From contig JAVXUO010001206.1 in NCBI GenBank assembly GCA_033065855.1, positions 124,001-188,000 on the forward strand: a DNA stretch of 64,000 bases, given 5' to 3'. Each line of letters begins with the position of its first letter. The stretch's first letter is position 1. A model generated the notes under the pieces. It had not been told where the DNA came from, searched no databases, and saw only the letters and a list, made by a program, of their open reading frames with translations. Source of the stretch: Escallonia rubra. Its lineage: Eukaryota; Streptophyta; Magnoliopsida; Escalloniales; Escalloniaceae. The position numbers were made by a program, and so were the translations under genes. Positions 10,920 to 23,087 of this stretch are shown here, piece by piece.

Positions 10920-13188
10920 ACTTGCACAAAAAAGATTCTCAATACTGTGGTATAACATCAAGAAGCTCACCAGATATTGTAATATCCCACATCTGTTGTG
11001 GGAGAATTGGCACTTGGCTTTATAAGACCCTGCCTATGAACTCATAAGTACCTACTTGGCTAGCCCTTTTGAGGGAGGCAATGCCCTGGGTCGTTACAAG
11101 ATAGCTAACACAGTTCATCACAAATAAGGTATGATGCGGTCAGCGTACAATCCCTACTCCACCTGACTAGGGCCCACAATCCATACTCCACCTAGAATAA
11201 TTATTATTCAGTCAGGGTATAAGCCCCCTGACTAGGGCCCACAATCCCTCCTCCGCCCAGGATATATATTATTGTGAACGCAGGGACGAACCACGAGCAA
11301 AAGTGTTGTGCGTCAACGTATTGTCCGGTCAACCAGGACCCACAATCCAACTTTCTCCTGTAGATATGGGGCACAACAACCAAGCCAAATTCACCGTCTC
11401 ATTCAATATACCATCTTTAAAACAACTACTCACATAAATATTCCATCACATTTTTATCTCATATTCTCGTGAAACAATTTAACATGAAAACATAAGCAAA
11501 ACAAAGACTTTGAAAACTTATATTTAATGGAACCATGTACATGGTTACATATATTGCAAAATAGGATATACGGAGCAATATAACAGGAGTACTTACCTAA
11601 CTTGACAGTCAGTCTCGTACTTGCTCAAAAGTCGGTCCTAACTTTTTTCTGTCGGAACCTAAAACATAAATCATACGGGTGTTAATTCTTGACGATGCTT
11701 AACTGCTAAATTTCCCCAAGTGAGTGAAATTTCCAGAACCCCCCTCCCCCAAACTTGTGTAAAATTACCAAATTATCTCAACGCCTAACGTAGCATTACA
11801 CACCCAAAACTAACTCAAAACACCCTTTCAAACGACTAGGTGGATTTTTCGTACAAAAAAGAATATTTTTGGGGATTCTCCACCCAAAACCCTAAATCGC
11901 TCTTTAAATTGAGTGCTACGACTCATATTTCAAAAGCATATCAATCGACACCAGAATGCCGCAAAATTTCAGATACTCAGGTGTCTCAGTAAAATCACAT
12001 CACTGCAAAATTTACGACTAAAAATTAATTTGTTTACTATGTCAAATACTTAAAATAAAAACATTTTATGCTCTTCGCATGCCTAGAAAAATTCCAAAAA
12101 ATTCCATGACGTATGTTTCGTAAAAATAAGAGGTGTTTCAGTTTCTCACTAGGCCCAAATGGCTTAAAAATATTTCGGCAATGGACGGATCTGTAATTTT
12201 TTTAGAAAAACTAATTATGTACATTGACCATTTTGAAGCAGAAACATGAAGAATCCTAGAAAACTCAAAACTACAAAGTTAAATTATACTTGTGGAGCTT
12301 TTCATAAATATAAGGATCATAAAAAATCAACTAGCAATGAATTTTCTATAGCAAGTCGAAGAGGTTGATAGAAGCAGCACATCTCTGAACGGACCAGTTT
12401 TGTTCAATGGTTATTTGGAGCAGAATATAACGAATCTTAGAAAACTCAAAACGACAAAGTTAAAGTACACTTTCTGAGGTTTCTAGAAATATAAAATTTA
12501 CAAAAAAATGAATAATGAATTTTTTATGGCAAATCGAAGTAGCTGCCAAAAACCAAAAAATTATGGACTTCTACAGTGCATTTATTTTAAGGTCATTTCT
12601 CGGCATGCAAACGTGAGATTCTAAGAAAACTTAAAAGTTAAAAGTTGAATTGGACACAACAAGATTTTTAGAAAGTATAAAAAATGTATCAATCAGATTA
12701 GTAATAAAAAAGATATTGACAAGAACCCTAAACAATCTTCTGCTGCTCTTAAGCAGCCTTCTTCTCAAACCACCCACGTCTTACCCTATGCAACACACAC
12801 AATACACACACAAAATCCTAGCGCTCAACACATCAACACCCCTCTAAAATACACCCAACAACACTTTATACGTCTAATTAATGGTTGAAATTAGAGAGAA
12901 AAAATAGAGATCATACCTTAGAATTTTGCCGTAGTTGGTTCTTCTTTTCTCTCTTCCTTTCTCTCTCTAAGTTTCACGTAAAGAATGGTTTAGTGAATTG
13001 TCTTTGACGGCTAGAGACTATACTAGGGTATCTATACTAACACTAAAAGGTATTTTCTTAGAAACACTTGAATTTTTATTTTATTTTTCTTTCCATAAAT
13101 TTTAATCTAACGAAAAGTCCCCAATTTGATTATATTAAGATATAAAAAAATTATTGACAATAAAAGTTCCGGGCATTACATATAGTGC

Positions 13189-15760
13189 TAATCCAAGGTC
13201 GAAAAGCCCACAAAAGTTTCTGAATTCAGACCCATTAGCCTGTGCAATGTTGCATATGTAATTGTCACTAAAGTCTTAGCTAACCGGCTGAAACGGATTC
13301 TTCCCAACATCATTTCAGATTTTCAGAATGCCTTTATCCCAAGAAGGCTTATTTCAGGCAATATCTTGATCGCTTTCGAAACTTTTCATCAGTTGAAGAA
13401 TGAAAGGAGGTTAGATCAAGGACAACTATCTCTATAACTTGACATGAGTTAGGCTTATGATCGAGTAGAATCATGTATTGATGGATTTTCTTCCTCGTTG
13501 GATACATCTAATTATGCAGTGCATTTCCTCGGTCTCTTTTTCAGTATTTATTATGGGGCACCTATAGGTTATTTTTGGCCAATGCGTTGTGTGCGACATT
13601 ATTTATTCATCTTATGCGTAGATGGCCTATCTAGTTTTATATTGAAGGATGTAGCTGACCTAAAGCTCTAATTAATAGCAGTATGTAGAAATGCACCCAG
13701 TGTTAAACATTTATCTTTGCTGATGATAGCCTATTGTTTGCCGAGCTAATGCGGACCAACTCAGGGAGATTGGGCGAATTCCTCAAGTGTATGAACGAGC
13801 ATAAAAAAATACAAATTTGGAAAAATCTTCCATAACTTGCAGTAAAAATGTGAATAAGGGGAAGGCCGAAGAACTTTGCCAATTGTTGGGAATTAGGGCA
13901 GCGACAGGTCAAGAAAAGTACCTACGACTACCATCGCAATTGGAAAGTCAAAATCCTAAGCGTTTTACACAATTAAGGAGAGGGTTTGGAGGAAACTCCG
14001 AGGATGAAAGAAAAACTCTTTTTATCAGATAGGAAGAAAGTTTTAATCAAAGCGCTTGCACAAGCAGTCCTGACATATGTCATGAGTTGTTTCCAACTCT
14101 TTGAGTCTTTTTTAGAGGAATTAAAAATTAGCTAGTGGCACGATTTTGGTGGGGATAGAGAGAAAAGGAAATGAAAATTCATTGGGTTGGCCGGAAAAAA
14201 TTATGTCTAACAAAATTGAAGGTGGAATAGGCTTTTGGGTATGAAGGCTTTCAATACGGCATTGCTCGCCAAACAAGGCTGGCATTTCTTTAACAAACCT
14301 TCCTCTTTGGCGACGAAAGTTTGCAAGCTAAACTTTTCTCGAATTCCAGTTTTTTGGACACATAATTTGGTAAGAAACTATCCTAGCTTTGGCGAAGTGT
14401 TTTGATAGCAAAGTGCGTTCTAGATATGGGTACTAAATGGTGCATTGGAAAGGACATTGAAGTTAAGGTCTAGATGGATTCGTGGCTCCCAAGACCAACC
14501 ACGTTCAAGCCTTTTTCACCTATAGGTGGTGTAAGTCCAGAACTGAAAGTTGTAGATCTAATTGATTATGACACCGTGTCTTGGAACGTAAATACTATCT
14601 AATCGCTATTTTTACAGTCTACAGTAGAAATACTATCCAAACGTTATTTTCACAGTCTAAAATAGAAGAGGCGTGCAACACACAACTTTCATCTTACCCT
14701 TAAGAGGATCAACTAATTTGGCATTATGGCAAAATGGCAACTTTTATGGTAAAGTCGGCGTGCTACATGTATCTTCAAGCAATAAACATGAGGAATAACA
14801 AAAGCAGGAGAGAAGCATTGAATGAACAACGTATAGAAAAATTGGAAGATGCCTATGGGGACTCAAGATTTTAAAAAAATTAAGGTTATGCTTTGGTGAG
14901 CTTGCAAGAGTGCACTGCCAACCAGATTCAACTTGAAAATGAGGATGTCAGGTAGACTTGGAATGCCCGTTATGTGGCAAGGATGTAAAAACGATCATGC
15001 ATATTTTTCGGGACCGTGAATGGGTGGGTTCACTCTGGGAACAGATGTCCACAAATGTCGATCAAGTTGTTAGATCATAATTCTGTCTATGGTTCGAATT
15101 TATGCATACAACAGCCGACTCAAATAGATTTTTGATATGGTGTGTGATGATTTGGTTGGTGTGGCATAATAGAACTCTAGTAGTCAGTCCACGACAAATT
15201 TTATAGGGAGCTTAGATCTTTATAAGAAAGGGCATCGTCATATTTGTTTGAATATCACGCAACCTTGGGTGGAGTTCATGTTGAGGTAACAATTCTAGCC
15301 CCTATTATCTGGCAACGCCCTCTTTGCAAATTGTACAAGGTAAATATTGGTGGAAGCTTTGATGTGAAAACTGGAAGAGGGTTGGAAACAAGGAAAGAGC
15401 GGTCATGGCGTCCAAGGCTACAACTGCAGATGAAAGGATGCGACTGGTGAGGAAAAAGGCTTCTCTTAAATTATGCTAGAAAGGGATAACTTAGAAGTGA
15501 TGCAAGTTTTTAATGGTAAAAATTTAGATTTATAAGAGTTTGGATTAATCCTACAGGATGTTGAGGTTGAGAAGGGTGCTTTACATAAGTACAGTTCCAT
15601 CATGTCAAACGAGATGCAAACAAGGGCGCCCACGAGTTGGCATGTTAGGAAAGGGATTGCATGAGCTTAGGGTCTAGTTGGAGGAATACCCTCCCAGCTT
15701 ATCTTATATTGTAGCTGTCGATAAACTTTTGAGATAATGAATATTCTCAATTCATAAAAG
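13189..15760 (+). pseudogene. Decayed LINE, second half: reverse transcriptase and C-terminal region
   Basis: Continuation of the LINE left at 9211. Reverse-transcriptase motifs are readable in shifting frames: NRLKRILPNIISDFQNAF followed by ISGNILIAFE near 13285-13380, and the catalytic FADDSLLF near 13713. Further on come the usual plant LINE segments (YLRLPSQL near 13920, KVLIKALAQAVLTYVMSCF near 14040-14100). Near the end, HVKRDANKGAHELA (about 15600-15650) is the RNase H-like tail of plant LINEs. Stops and frameshifts are frequent. A short local duplication lies near 14595-14660. The 3' end is placed near 15760, where coding similarity stops and AT-rich DNA begins; no clean tail or target duplication was found. 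Confidence 0.85.
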
Positions 15761-15866
15761 AAAAGATAAAATATGAATATTGAAAGGTACCATTACTAAA
15801 TTAAAGTGCTATAACACAAAAAAAATAATATATACATTCGAGTTCTTTTCTGAGATAAAACAAATA

Positions 15867-17084
15867 GAGTAAAATGCCTAATGGCCACTGAACTATGACT
15901 CCTTTTTCACTAAAATCACTCAACTTTATTTTGTGCCATTTTGGCCACTGGACTCTCAAATTTGTCTGATTTGACCACTCCGTCAGCCGGTGTTAAATTT
16001 TCTCCGTTAAAGGGTCTTGTGCCGCTCACATGACCCTTCAAAGCAGGGGCAAAACCGCCAATCCCCACCAAATATTTTTTTTTCTTTCTTTCTCTATCTT
16101 TATTATCTCGCTTTCCCTCTCACACAGAGATCCACCATCAGATCTGTTGTCCCCACAAGATAAGCTCCACCATCATCGGTGCTGCTTGTACCGTACTTCA
16201 CTTTCACCATCATACAGTTCACCATCGTGGCCCGCAACCCCCAACCATTGAGTCTCCATTCTATACGATCATCGACTTTGCTTCATACAAGAACCAGGCC
16301 ATTGCGCCGTCGGTGATGCCGCCGCTCTTCTTCCAACAAAGGGAATCGCAAGTGATTGGGGGAGCGGCGGTGCCGTTTTTCCTGCCATTTTCTTCTTCTT
16401 CTTCTTCTTTTATTCTGTCTATTTACATTAATCTCTCTATGTTACGTGTTGGCAAATTATTGGTGGTGGGTTAGGATTTGCCGATTGCCGACATAGTGTT
16501 GGTGGTGGACATTGGAGGTGGGTAACAATACTGATTGTAATTGATGGTGTAGTGGTAAATTGATGGTGCAGTGATGATGGGTGGGGAGATCAATGGTGGT
16601 TCATTTTAATGGGTAGTGGTAGTGGTAGTGGACTGATGGTGTACCAGTGGTGAGTGGAGAGATCAGTGGTGGTGGATTGATCGTGGGTGGAGAGATCGTT
16701 GGTGGGCTGGCTGTTGGACACGTGGTGGTTACACGGCAGGGCATGAGGGGTGATAGGGGAAGGTTACGGTGGTGATGGGGTGGGGGGGTGGGGGGGGGGG
16801 GGCTTGATGGTGTTGTGGTGGACTGTTGGTGTTGGACAGTGGTATGGATGTTGGTGGAAGAAGACAACGAGAACTAAAGAATAATAATGAAGAGACAATT
16901 TTACCCCCTATATTGATGTCCATGTGCGCGGCACGTGACCACTTTACGGAGAAAAGCTAACCCCAGCTAACAGAGTGGCCAGATTGGACAAATTTGCTAG
17001 TCTAATGACTAAATTGGCACAAAAAAAAAATTGAGTGACTTTAGTGAAAAATGGGATATCAGTGACCATTGGTGCCTTTTACTC
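15867..17084. mobile_element. Long-TIR MULE-like non-autonomous element (1,218 bp)
   Basis: The two ends are long imperfect inverted repeats (over 150 bp): both start GAGTAAAA and share TTTTTCACTAAA and TCACTCAA, then the ACAAATTTGTC region. Flanks are AAACAAATA (15858-15866) and AAAAAAATA (17085-17093), a 9-bp duplication with one mismatch, the size expected for MULEs. The middle has short simple repeats (TTC, and GGT/ACC-rich DNA at 16500-16870) and no transposase. A second, truncated member is at 30615-31722. Confidence 0.8.
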
Positions 17085-17093
17085 AAAAAAATA

Positions 17094-18440
17094 TTAATAT
17101 TCGAAAGGTATCAATACTAAGAAAAGTTAGTTATATGAGTTTTGAGAGGAAGCTATAACTTTTTACACAATAACATGCTATATTTGTTATTCTCCGATCG
17201 TAGTTTCTTGAACATGGCGATAAAGGTGACTAGCACTGATAATCATAAGATACATCAATATTTCTGAAGAGAATATATCACGTGATTCCTAAATAAATAC
17301 TTAGGAATTTCGACATAATAGCCTTATCGGAAATTTAACACCATTAGAATTTTTTTCTTTCACTTATCTTTTATACAAAAGGAAAATGGATTGTAAAACG
17401 TTGTTTCAAAAGATATACTCTGTTTAAAAGTACAAAAAGAAAAAAAAATAGTGAAACATTGTTACACATGTACAATGAAAAATTTAGCATAAAGGACTAT
17501 TTTTCTTACGCATGCAAAACTTATTAGTATTATTGAGATGGAACTTGAAGTTATATAAAAGGCGTAAGCATACTTTCATTTGAAGATACCCAGTGATGCC
17601 ATGCCACCTTTGTATATATCCCTTTAAATTTGAATATTGTTTTAACTATTAAAGGCAAGGCTATTTTCTCTTTCTAGTGAGCTATTCTACTCAACATTTG
17701 TACTACAAAGTGAACCGATGTCATCAAAATGTTTTTAGGGACAAAAATTGATGAAATTTATAGTGGCCCATTACTAATACACCTTTACGAATGGTGTATT
17801 TTTGCATGTCCAACTTATTGAAGCATTTTATTAGAGATAGAGAAAAAGAAAGAAACATTTGTAGGTATAATGTTGTGCAATTAGTCGAATATAAACTCAT
17901 TTTTTATACATTTATTATGTTAAATTGATCTTGTGCAACTAGCCAAATGTCATTTTAGTACAATGCATTCAATTTCCTTTAGTTGGTTATATTATGATCT
18001 CACAATAATATAGTGTAATCAATTTGTGTGATTAGGACCGTGGTACTATTAGGTTATATTATAATGTATCTAGAAAAGTTAAATCAAAATTTTTGATGGA
18101 GTTTCATTAATAGGTTATAATGCAATGTATCTCGAGAAATTAAATAAGACAATGAGATGAAGTTCAATATAGAATGTCCAATTTAAGCAAAGCGTTACGG
18201 GAGAGCTCGTACCGAAAAAATGACAATTGGTTGAAACTCCAGAGCCAAACTCATCTTTTTCATATATATAATATAATAAACAAAGCAAGAAAGATAATGA
18301 TAACTTCTTTGAGCGACACATCATCGCTTATTTATATGACACATCATCACATAATGTTTTCAATATGAAATAGACTTATAAACATTATATACTAAATAAG
18401 AGAGTGTCATTAAAGATCTCCAATATTATCTTGGATATGT
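17094..18440. other. AT-rich intergenic DNA
   Basis: No gene, RNA or transposon end recognised. A short local duplication at about 18045-18170 (GGTTATA..ATGTATCT..GAAATTAAAT) is the only structure seen. Confidence 0.4.
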
Positions 18441-18868
18441 TCTTTACTGTAAGATTAATTAATTTTTTTAATTAGTAAGCTTTATTTATAAAAAAAATTA
18501 ATTCTAATCATTCTAAAATTCTAATCTAATCAACATACTAATCTATTAAGACTTTATTTTGACAATGATGTCCTTTAATAGTGTTCTCTAATATGACAAT
18601 TAAAACCATACCCAAAAAGAAATAACTTATGAGATTTAGAATAAAAACGTGATCTAACAATTGATTTTAATTTTAATAGGATCCTTATTTTTAAAATTAA
18701 TTACTTTTACTGGAGTAATGAGGATTTTCCGTAACCCCTATATAATTTTAAAACTAATTCTAATCATTATAAAATTTAACCTAATCAATATACTAACTTA
18801 TTAGGACTTAATATTGACTATTGTATCCTTAAAAGCACTCTCCAATATGAATATAAAAACTCATATAT

Positions 18869-18870
<2 letters not shown>
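18441..18870. repeat. AT-rich tandem repeat (unit about 200-250 bp), left of the large MULE
   Basis: Two diverged units. The landmarks AATTCTAATCATT, TATTAAGACTT / TATTAGGACTT, TTTTGACAATGATGTCCTT / ATTGACTATTGTATCCTT and TCTAATATGA / TCCAATATGA occur first at about 18500-18600 and again at 18750-18850. A third unit follows the MULE at 28235-28480, so the transposon landed inside this array. Confidence 0.75.

Positions 18871-18924
<54 letters not shown>
18871..18924. repeat. (TA)n microsatellite, left of the large MULE
   Basis: 54 bp of TA repeat, ending at the first G of the MULE. Together with 28175-28202 it masks any 9-bp target duplication, because any TA stretch would match. Confidence 0.95.
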
Positions 18925-18927
<3 letters not shown>

Positions 18928-19030
18928 AGCTGATCCCTTGACCGCGTAGGCAAAATAGGATATCTTGCCAGCGCGATCTGGCCGTCCATCCCGAAGGGAT
19001 GGACGGTCCAGATCACTTTTTTTTGCGGCG
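18925..19030 (+). repeat. Left terminal inverted repeat of the large MULE
   Basis: 106 bp starting GGGAGCTGATCCC and ending TTTTGCGGCG; identical in reverse complement to 28069-28174. It contains its own inverted repeat, CCGTCCATCCC / GGGATGGACGG around GAA, a plausible transposase contact site. Confidence 0.97.
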
Positions 19031-19039
19031 GACAAAGTC

Positions 19040-19272
19040 GTCCGCTACACAGTCTCGCGGACGGAAATGTTTACCATCTTGCCCTCGCTCCCCCGTCCGC
19101 TACACAGTCTAGCGGACGACATTCTTGGGCCAACAAAAAGTAGTCCGCTACACTGTCTAGCGGACGACTTTGTCCGTCAAACCACCCACTTCCCCCTGAC
19201 AGTTGTCACATCAGTCGATGCACGTCTGTTACTTTGTCGTTATCCCAGCGTCCGCAACACAGTGTAGCGGAC
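19040..19272. promoter_or_regulatory. Four palindromes upstream of the mobile-domain/protease gene
   Basis: Copies of the family palindrome at 19040-19062, 19095-19117, 19143-19165 and 19250-19272, each GTCCGC..GCGGAC around an ACACAGTCT-like centre. They lie between the left TIR and the gene start at 19677. The first three have matching copies in the right subterminal region. Confidence 0.85.
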
Positions 19273-19306
19273 GTTGGCAAGCATTCGAATACTTCTAAAC
19301 TTCTAT

Positions 19307-19378
19307 TCATTCCTTCTTCTCACAATCAAACTATTCCTTCTTCTCACAATCAAACTATTCCTTCTTCTCACGATCAAA
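19307..19378 (+). repeat. 24-bp tandem repeat, three copies, in the presumed 5' UTR or promoter
   Basis: Units at 19307, 19331 and 19355, CTATTCCTTCTTCTCACAAT followed by CAAA. Pyrimidine-rich, about 300 bp upstream of the start codon at 19677. Just downstream, GCGGCGTTGGCAAGTAGAT also occurs twice (about 19382 and 19498). Confidence 0.85.
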
Positions 19379-19676
19379 CCAGCGGCGTTGGCAAGTAGAT
19401 CGGCGCAATTTCTTTGCAAGAAATCCTTTAATCGTCTCATCAATCACGTAAGTTCACAAACTAATCCTTACTTTGTTCATAATCTAGAGTTCATCTTGCG
19501 GCGTTGGCAAGTAGATAGGCACTATGCTAGCGTTTGTCAATGTATATACATATATATTATATATGTGTATTGCGTATTATCTGATCACATGCTAGCGCTG
19601 AATATGCTAGCGTTGTATGTTTGGGAATGTTTACGCTTCCAACCTTGCCCTCTTTCCATTATTTCAGTTGCAAAAA

Positions 19677-22600
19677 ATGGATTTCAACCCTGGACCAGAA
19701 GATTCGTCCGTATTATATGACCAAGCATCCCATATCAGTACGCTCATATGGGATGGTGGAGTAAGATACTTATTTTATCGTTTATATCGTTTATTTTGCT
19801 TACGTATTTCAGTTGCGAACGTTGTATAGTGTTTATTTTGCTTAAATAATATTTATTAATTCGTAGGAAAGAGCACTTGTCAACACGGTAGAAGTAAGCG
19901 ATAATTTCAACGCCTGGAAATTGAACAGAACCCAGAAAAGATTACTGCGTGGGATTGGGTTTGGGATTTTCACGCATGGGCAGATCTTTCAACAACTTGA
20001 CCGGCACTTAATAGGTGCCCTTGTTGAAAGGTGGAGAAGTGAAACGAATACGTTTCACTTCCCTCTCGGAGAGATGACAATTACCCTAGAAGATGTAGGG
20101 TTCATCTTAGGGTTACCGGTGACGGGGCGGCCGGTAATAGCTCATCCGTCCGAAGCAACGAATAAGAGGACCGCTAGGGACTTCTTTACTTCGGTACCCC
20201 AGGATGGATTTAGCAGTGGTGGTATCAAGTTGAAGTGGTTGGTAGATACCTACGGGGTTTTGCCGGAAAACTATACGGGCCATGACCTTGTGCTGTACAC
20301 ACAAGCCTTCCTCTTGTGGGTGATGGGGGCAATATTATTCCCAACGACGTCGAAGAACACGGTCAGCGTCAAATATATACCGTTTTTGCGTAACCTGGCT
20401 GAGGTTGGGGATTATGCCTGGGGTGCAGCAACTCTTGCATACCTGTACCGAGCATTGCACAAGGCAACGAGGCCCGACTCCAAAGCGATATGTGCATGTC
20501 TCTCGCTATTGCAGGTATATCATACAATTCTTCATTACGTGCTCTTTGTTGTTTTTTTTTGTTGTTGAATGGACAATAAATGTTGACGATACTTTTTTCA
20601 ATGTCTTTGCTCTCAGGTGTGGTCTTATGAACACCTTGCTACCGGCGCACCCAGGCGTAGGGACGGAACAGATAATGTGTGGCCTCGGTTGTGCGCCTGG
20701 GAGTACAGCCGGAAGGAAACCCACTACGAGAGGAGAGACGATCCCCATCACAACATTTCATACTATCGGGGGGAGCTCGACTCGTTATCTCCTGGCCAGA
20801 TGCGATGGGCACCGTACAAACGTTTGGCGCGACGGGTGGGAGAGTCGTTCGTCTTCACGCTCTCCGGGTTGCAACGCACACCCCTGATCCACTTCGAGGT
20901 CGCAGAGTGGCAGCTGCCGGATCGCGCTATGCGCCATTTTGACTGCCTGCAGGGGTTGCCAGCCGGTGCGCCAGATATGAGGCTTAACAGGAACCCACCG
21001 GGTGTCGGACTGTTTGGCAGGGCGAATGCGCACGAGTTGTGCGCGCGTGAAATTGAGGTCTGGAATTCTTGGCAGGACACGCTGGCGGCCATTGTGTCGG
21101 AGCCTGACCCCGTCATCAGTATCGAACAGTACAACGAGTGGTACTACCGCATCACCCGGAGGAGAGTAGCTCCAGTAAGGTTTGAACGCGGGGAGAAGTA
21201 CCACCCTAGGGGTCAGATCGATGAGCACATGGCATACAATCTGGTAAGTTGCCCAACCAGTGCTTCTAATTGAACTTGATCATTCTAAGTGTGTACGAAG
21301 TTACTTATTTATTATCTCTCTGGATGTAGGTTAATGCCTCGTTCGCCTTCTTCCAGAAGTTGAGCGAGCGGAAGGATTTGGTGGATGCCATGGGCGAGGA
21401 GCTTCGCCAACAGGCTGAAGCGTTGGCGCTTGGCTGCGGGAATTTTTTGCGGCAAGCATCGGGACAGCCAAACCCGGGAATGGGTTATCCGGGGTGGCAG
21501 CGGCCGTTTGTTCCCGAGGGATGCACCGATCCCTCGGGACAGACTTCGGGAGTGAGCCAGGGATATGGTTTTCCCTCTGTACCAGAGATGGCTGGTGATT
21601 GGGGACCGCCAAGCACCATGGGCCAGGCTCAAGCGCCGTGGGATTATTACAGTGCGCCCTCCTTCTCTTTACGATTGGATTCGGAACCCCAACCCCTCTC
21701 CCAGAGTCAAGTCACGCAAGACTGGATTTTCGGAAACATCAGTCTGCCCATTGTCCCGTGGGCAGGACCATCTATTGCCGAAGGCGGGCAATATCCCCCC
21801 GTCGACCCCCCCGAAGGAGTGCAATATCCCCCCGTCGACCCCCCCGAAGGAGTGCAATATCCCCCCGTCGACCCCCCCGAAGGAGTGCAATACCCCCCGG
21901 TCGACCCCCCCGAAGGAGTGCAATACCCCCCGGTCGACCCCCGAGGGCAATATCGCAAAGGGCATCCGTTGAAGCCCCTAAAGCCGCAGAAATGCCAGAT
22001 AATCAGAGAGCGTTATTTTAGCGGCGTCCCGCATGACCAAGCGTTGTATAGTGTGGATCATCCGGAGGGCATGGATTACATTTGCTCGTGGGGAGAACTG
22101 GCCTCGCTGGCTCCGGGGAGTTGGTTAGACACCGGTGTCGTCTCCACCTACGTGGAGATTCTGAGGGAAAGGTGTCGGCAGCAGCCGAGCTATCCGGCCG
22201 TTTTTCTGTTCGATGCCTTTTTTCATCAGATGCTAGTGTCTGAATGGCAGGAGTGGGTCGAACATAGGGGGAAGAAAAAGTTGGCCCAGTGGAGACCGTC
22301 CTTTAACCTAGGAGCATATATTAATAGGGATAGTCCGGTGAGCGCAAGTGTTGCCGATGTGTTTCTAATCCCATTTCTAGGGCACAGCCACTGGTACTTG
22401 GTTTGCTACTCCCCAACAACTAAAGTCGTATCGGTGATCGACAGTCTCCACGACGATACTCATCAGATGCCTGTGCTGCACATGTACAAAGCCCAATTGG
22501 ACGCGTTGGTAATATTACGATCGCTGTATAATTCTCTGATTCTATCTTGCCATAAATTTTAACTCGTGTCTTACGCCATTTTCTGTTTCTCGCAGAATAT

Positions 22601-22907
22601 TTTTTGTGCAATGGTCAATCGTGCCCGTGAAGTCCCCGTACCGGCGCGGCCAAATCTCAATAGGCGATTGAAGAAGAGGAGGCCCAAGCAACGTAACACT
22701 TCGGACTGCGGCGTCTTCCTTTGCATGTACATGGATTTCATTTGTCGCTCTGAGAGCCTCAAGGCGGCCGTCTGGAGCCAAGCAGAAGTTGAAGGCTATA
22801 GATATAGAATGGCTTGGCAAATTATGAAAGGCCGGCCTAGAGCGGTTAGGTTTATAGAAAATCCGGCTAATGACGAGAATCTGGCCCAACATGCGGACCC
22901 CAGTTGA
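19677..22907 (+). CDS. Plant mobile domain - Ulp1-type (C48) protease fusion of the MULE
   Basis: Five exons: 19677-19760, 19867-20514, 20617-21243, 21330-22508, 22596-22907. All introns are GT-AG and phase 0; the protein is 949 aa with no internal stop. The start MDFNPGPEDSSVLYDQ is the usual opening of plant mobile domain (PMD) proteins. The PMD fills residues about 20-450 (RLLRGIGFGIF, FHFPLGEMTITLEDV, GFILGLPVTGRPV), the domain shared by MAIN/MAIL1, PP7-long-form-like proteins and many plant transposons. A Pro-rich linker with five 11-residue repeats (QYPPVDPPEGV) follows. The C-terminal third is a C48 cysteine protease: His807 in GHSHWYLV, Asp824 in VIDSL and Cys884 in NTSDCGVF form the expected triad. 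Ulp1-family enzymes remove SUMO or related tags; the true substrate is unknown. It runs rightward from the left TIR, away from four palindromes. Domain calls are firm; its role in transposition or anti-silencing is inference. Confidence 0.92.
21789..21953 (+). repeat. 33-bp minisatellite in exon 4, five copies
   Basis: Units start at 21789, 21822, 21855, 21888 and 21921 and encode QYPPVDPPEGV; the last unit is degenerate (QYPPVDPRG). It is in frame and forms the linker between the mobile domain and the protease. Confidence 0.95.
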
Positions 22908-23087
22908 AATTGTATCATAACAGTAGTTTTTACATAAATCGTACGCAATTGGTGTGATTTGATTTGTGTTGTCGTTGGTGTGATTTGATTTGTGTTGATT
23001 TCTGTTGTCGAATACTGATTTTTCTGATGACGTAAAATGAAGACCAAATTTTTCTAAGTGTTGATAACAAAAGTTTCTGCTGCGTCG

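Larger units (their letters stand above)
9223..13177. mobile_element. 3.96-kb insertion of uncertain class inside the LINE
   Basis: The LINE is interrupted here: ACATATAGTGC occurs directly on both sides (9212-9222 and 13178-13188), and LINE translation continues correctly across the join. The insertion begins CATGACCCGAAC and ends GTTCCGGGCATT, an imperfect inverted pair (about 9 of 12). An 11-bp duplication with weak inverted ends would suit a MULE-like element or a retro-derived element. No transposase or pol is visible. From 12230 to 12650 the sequence shows degenerate internal duplications (AGAAAACTCAAAAC and AAAGTTAAA). It contains a second insertion (9804-10883). Confidence 0.65.
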
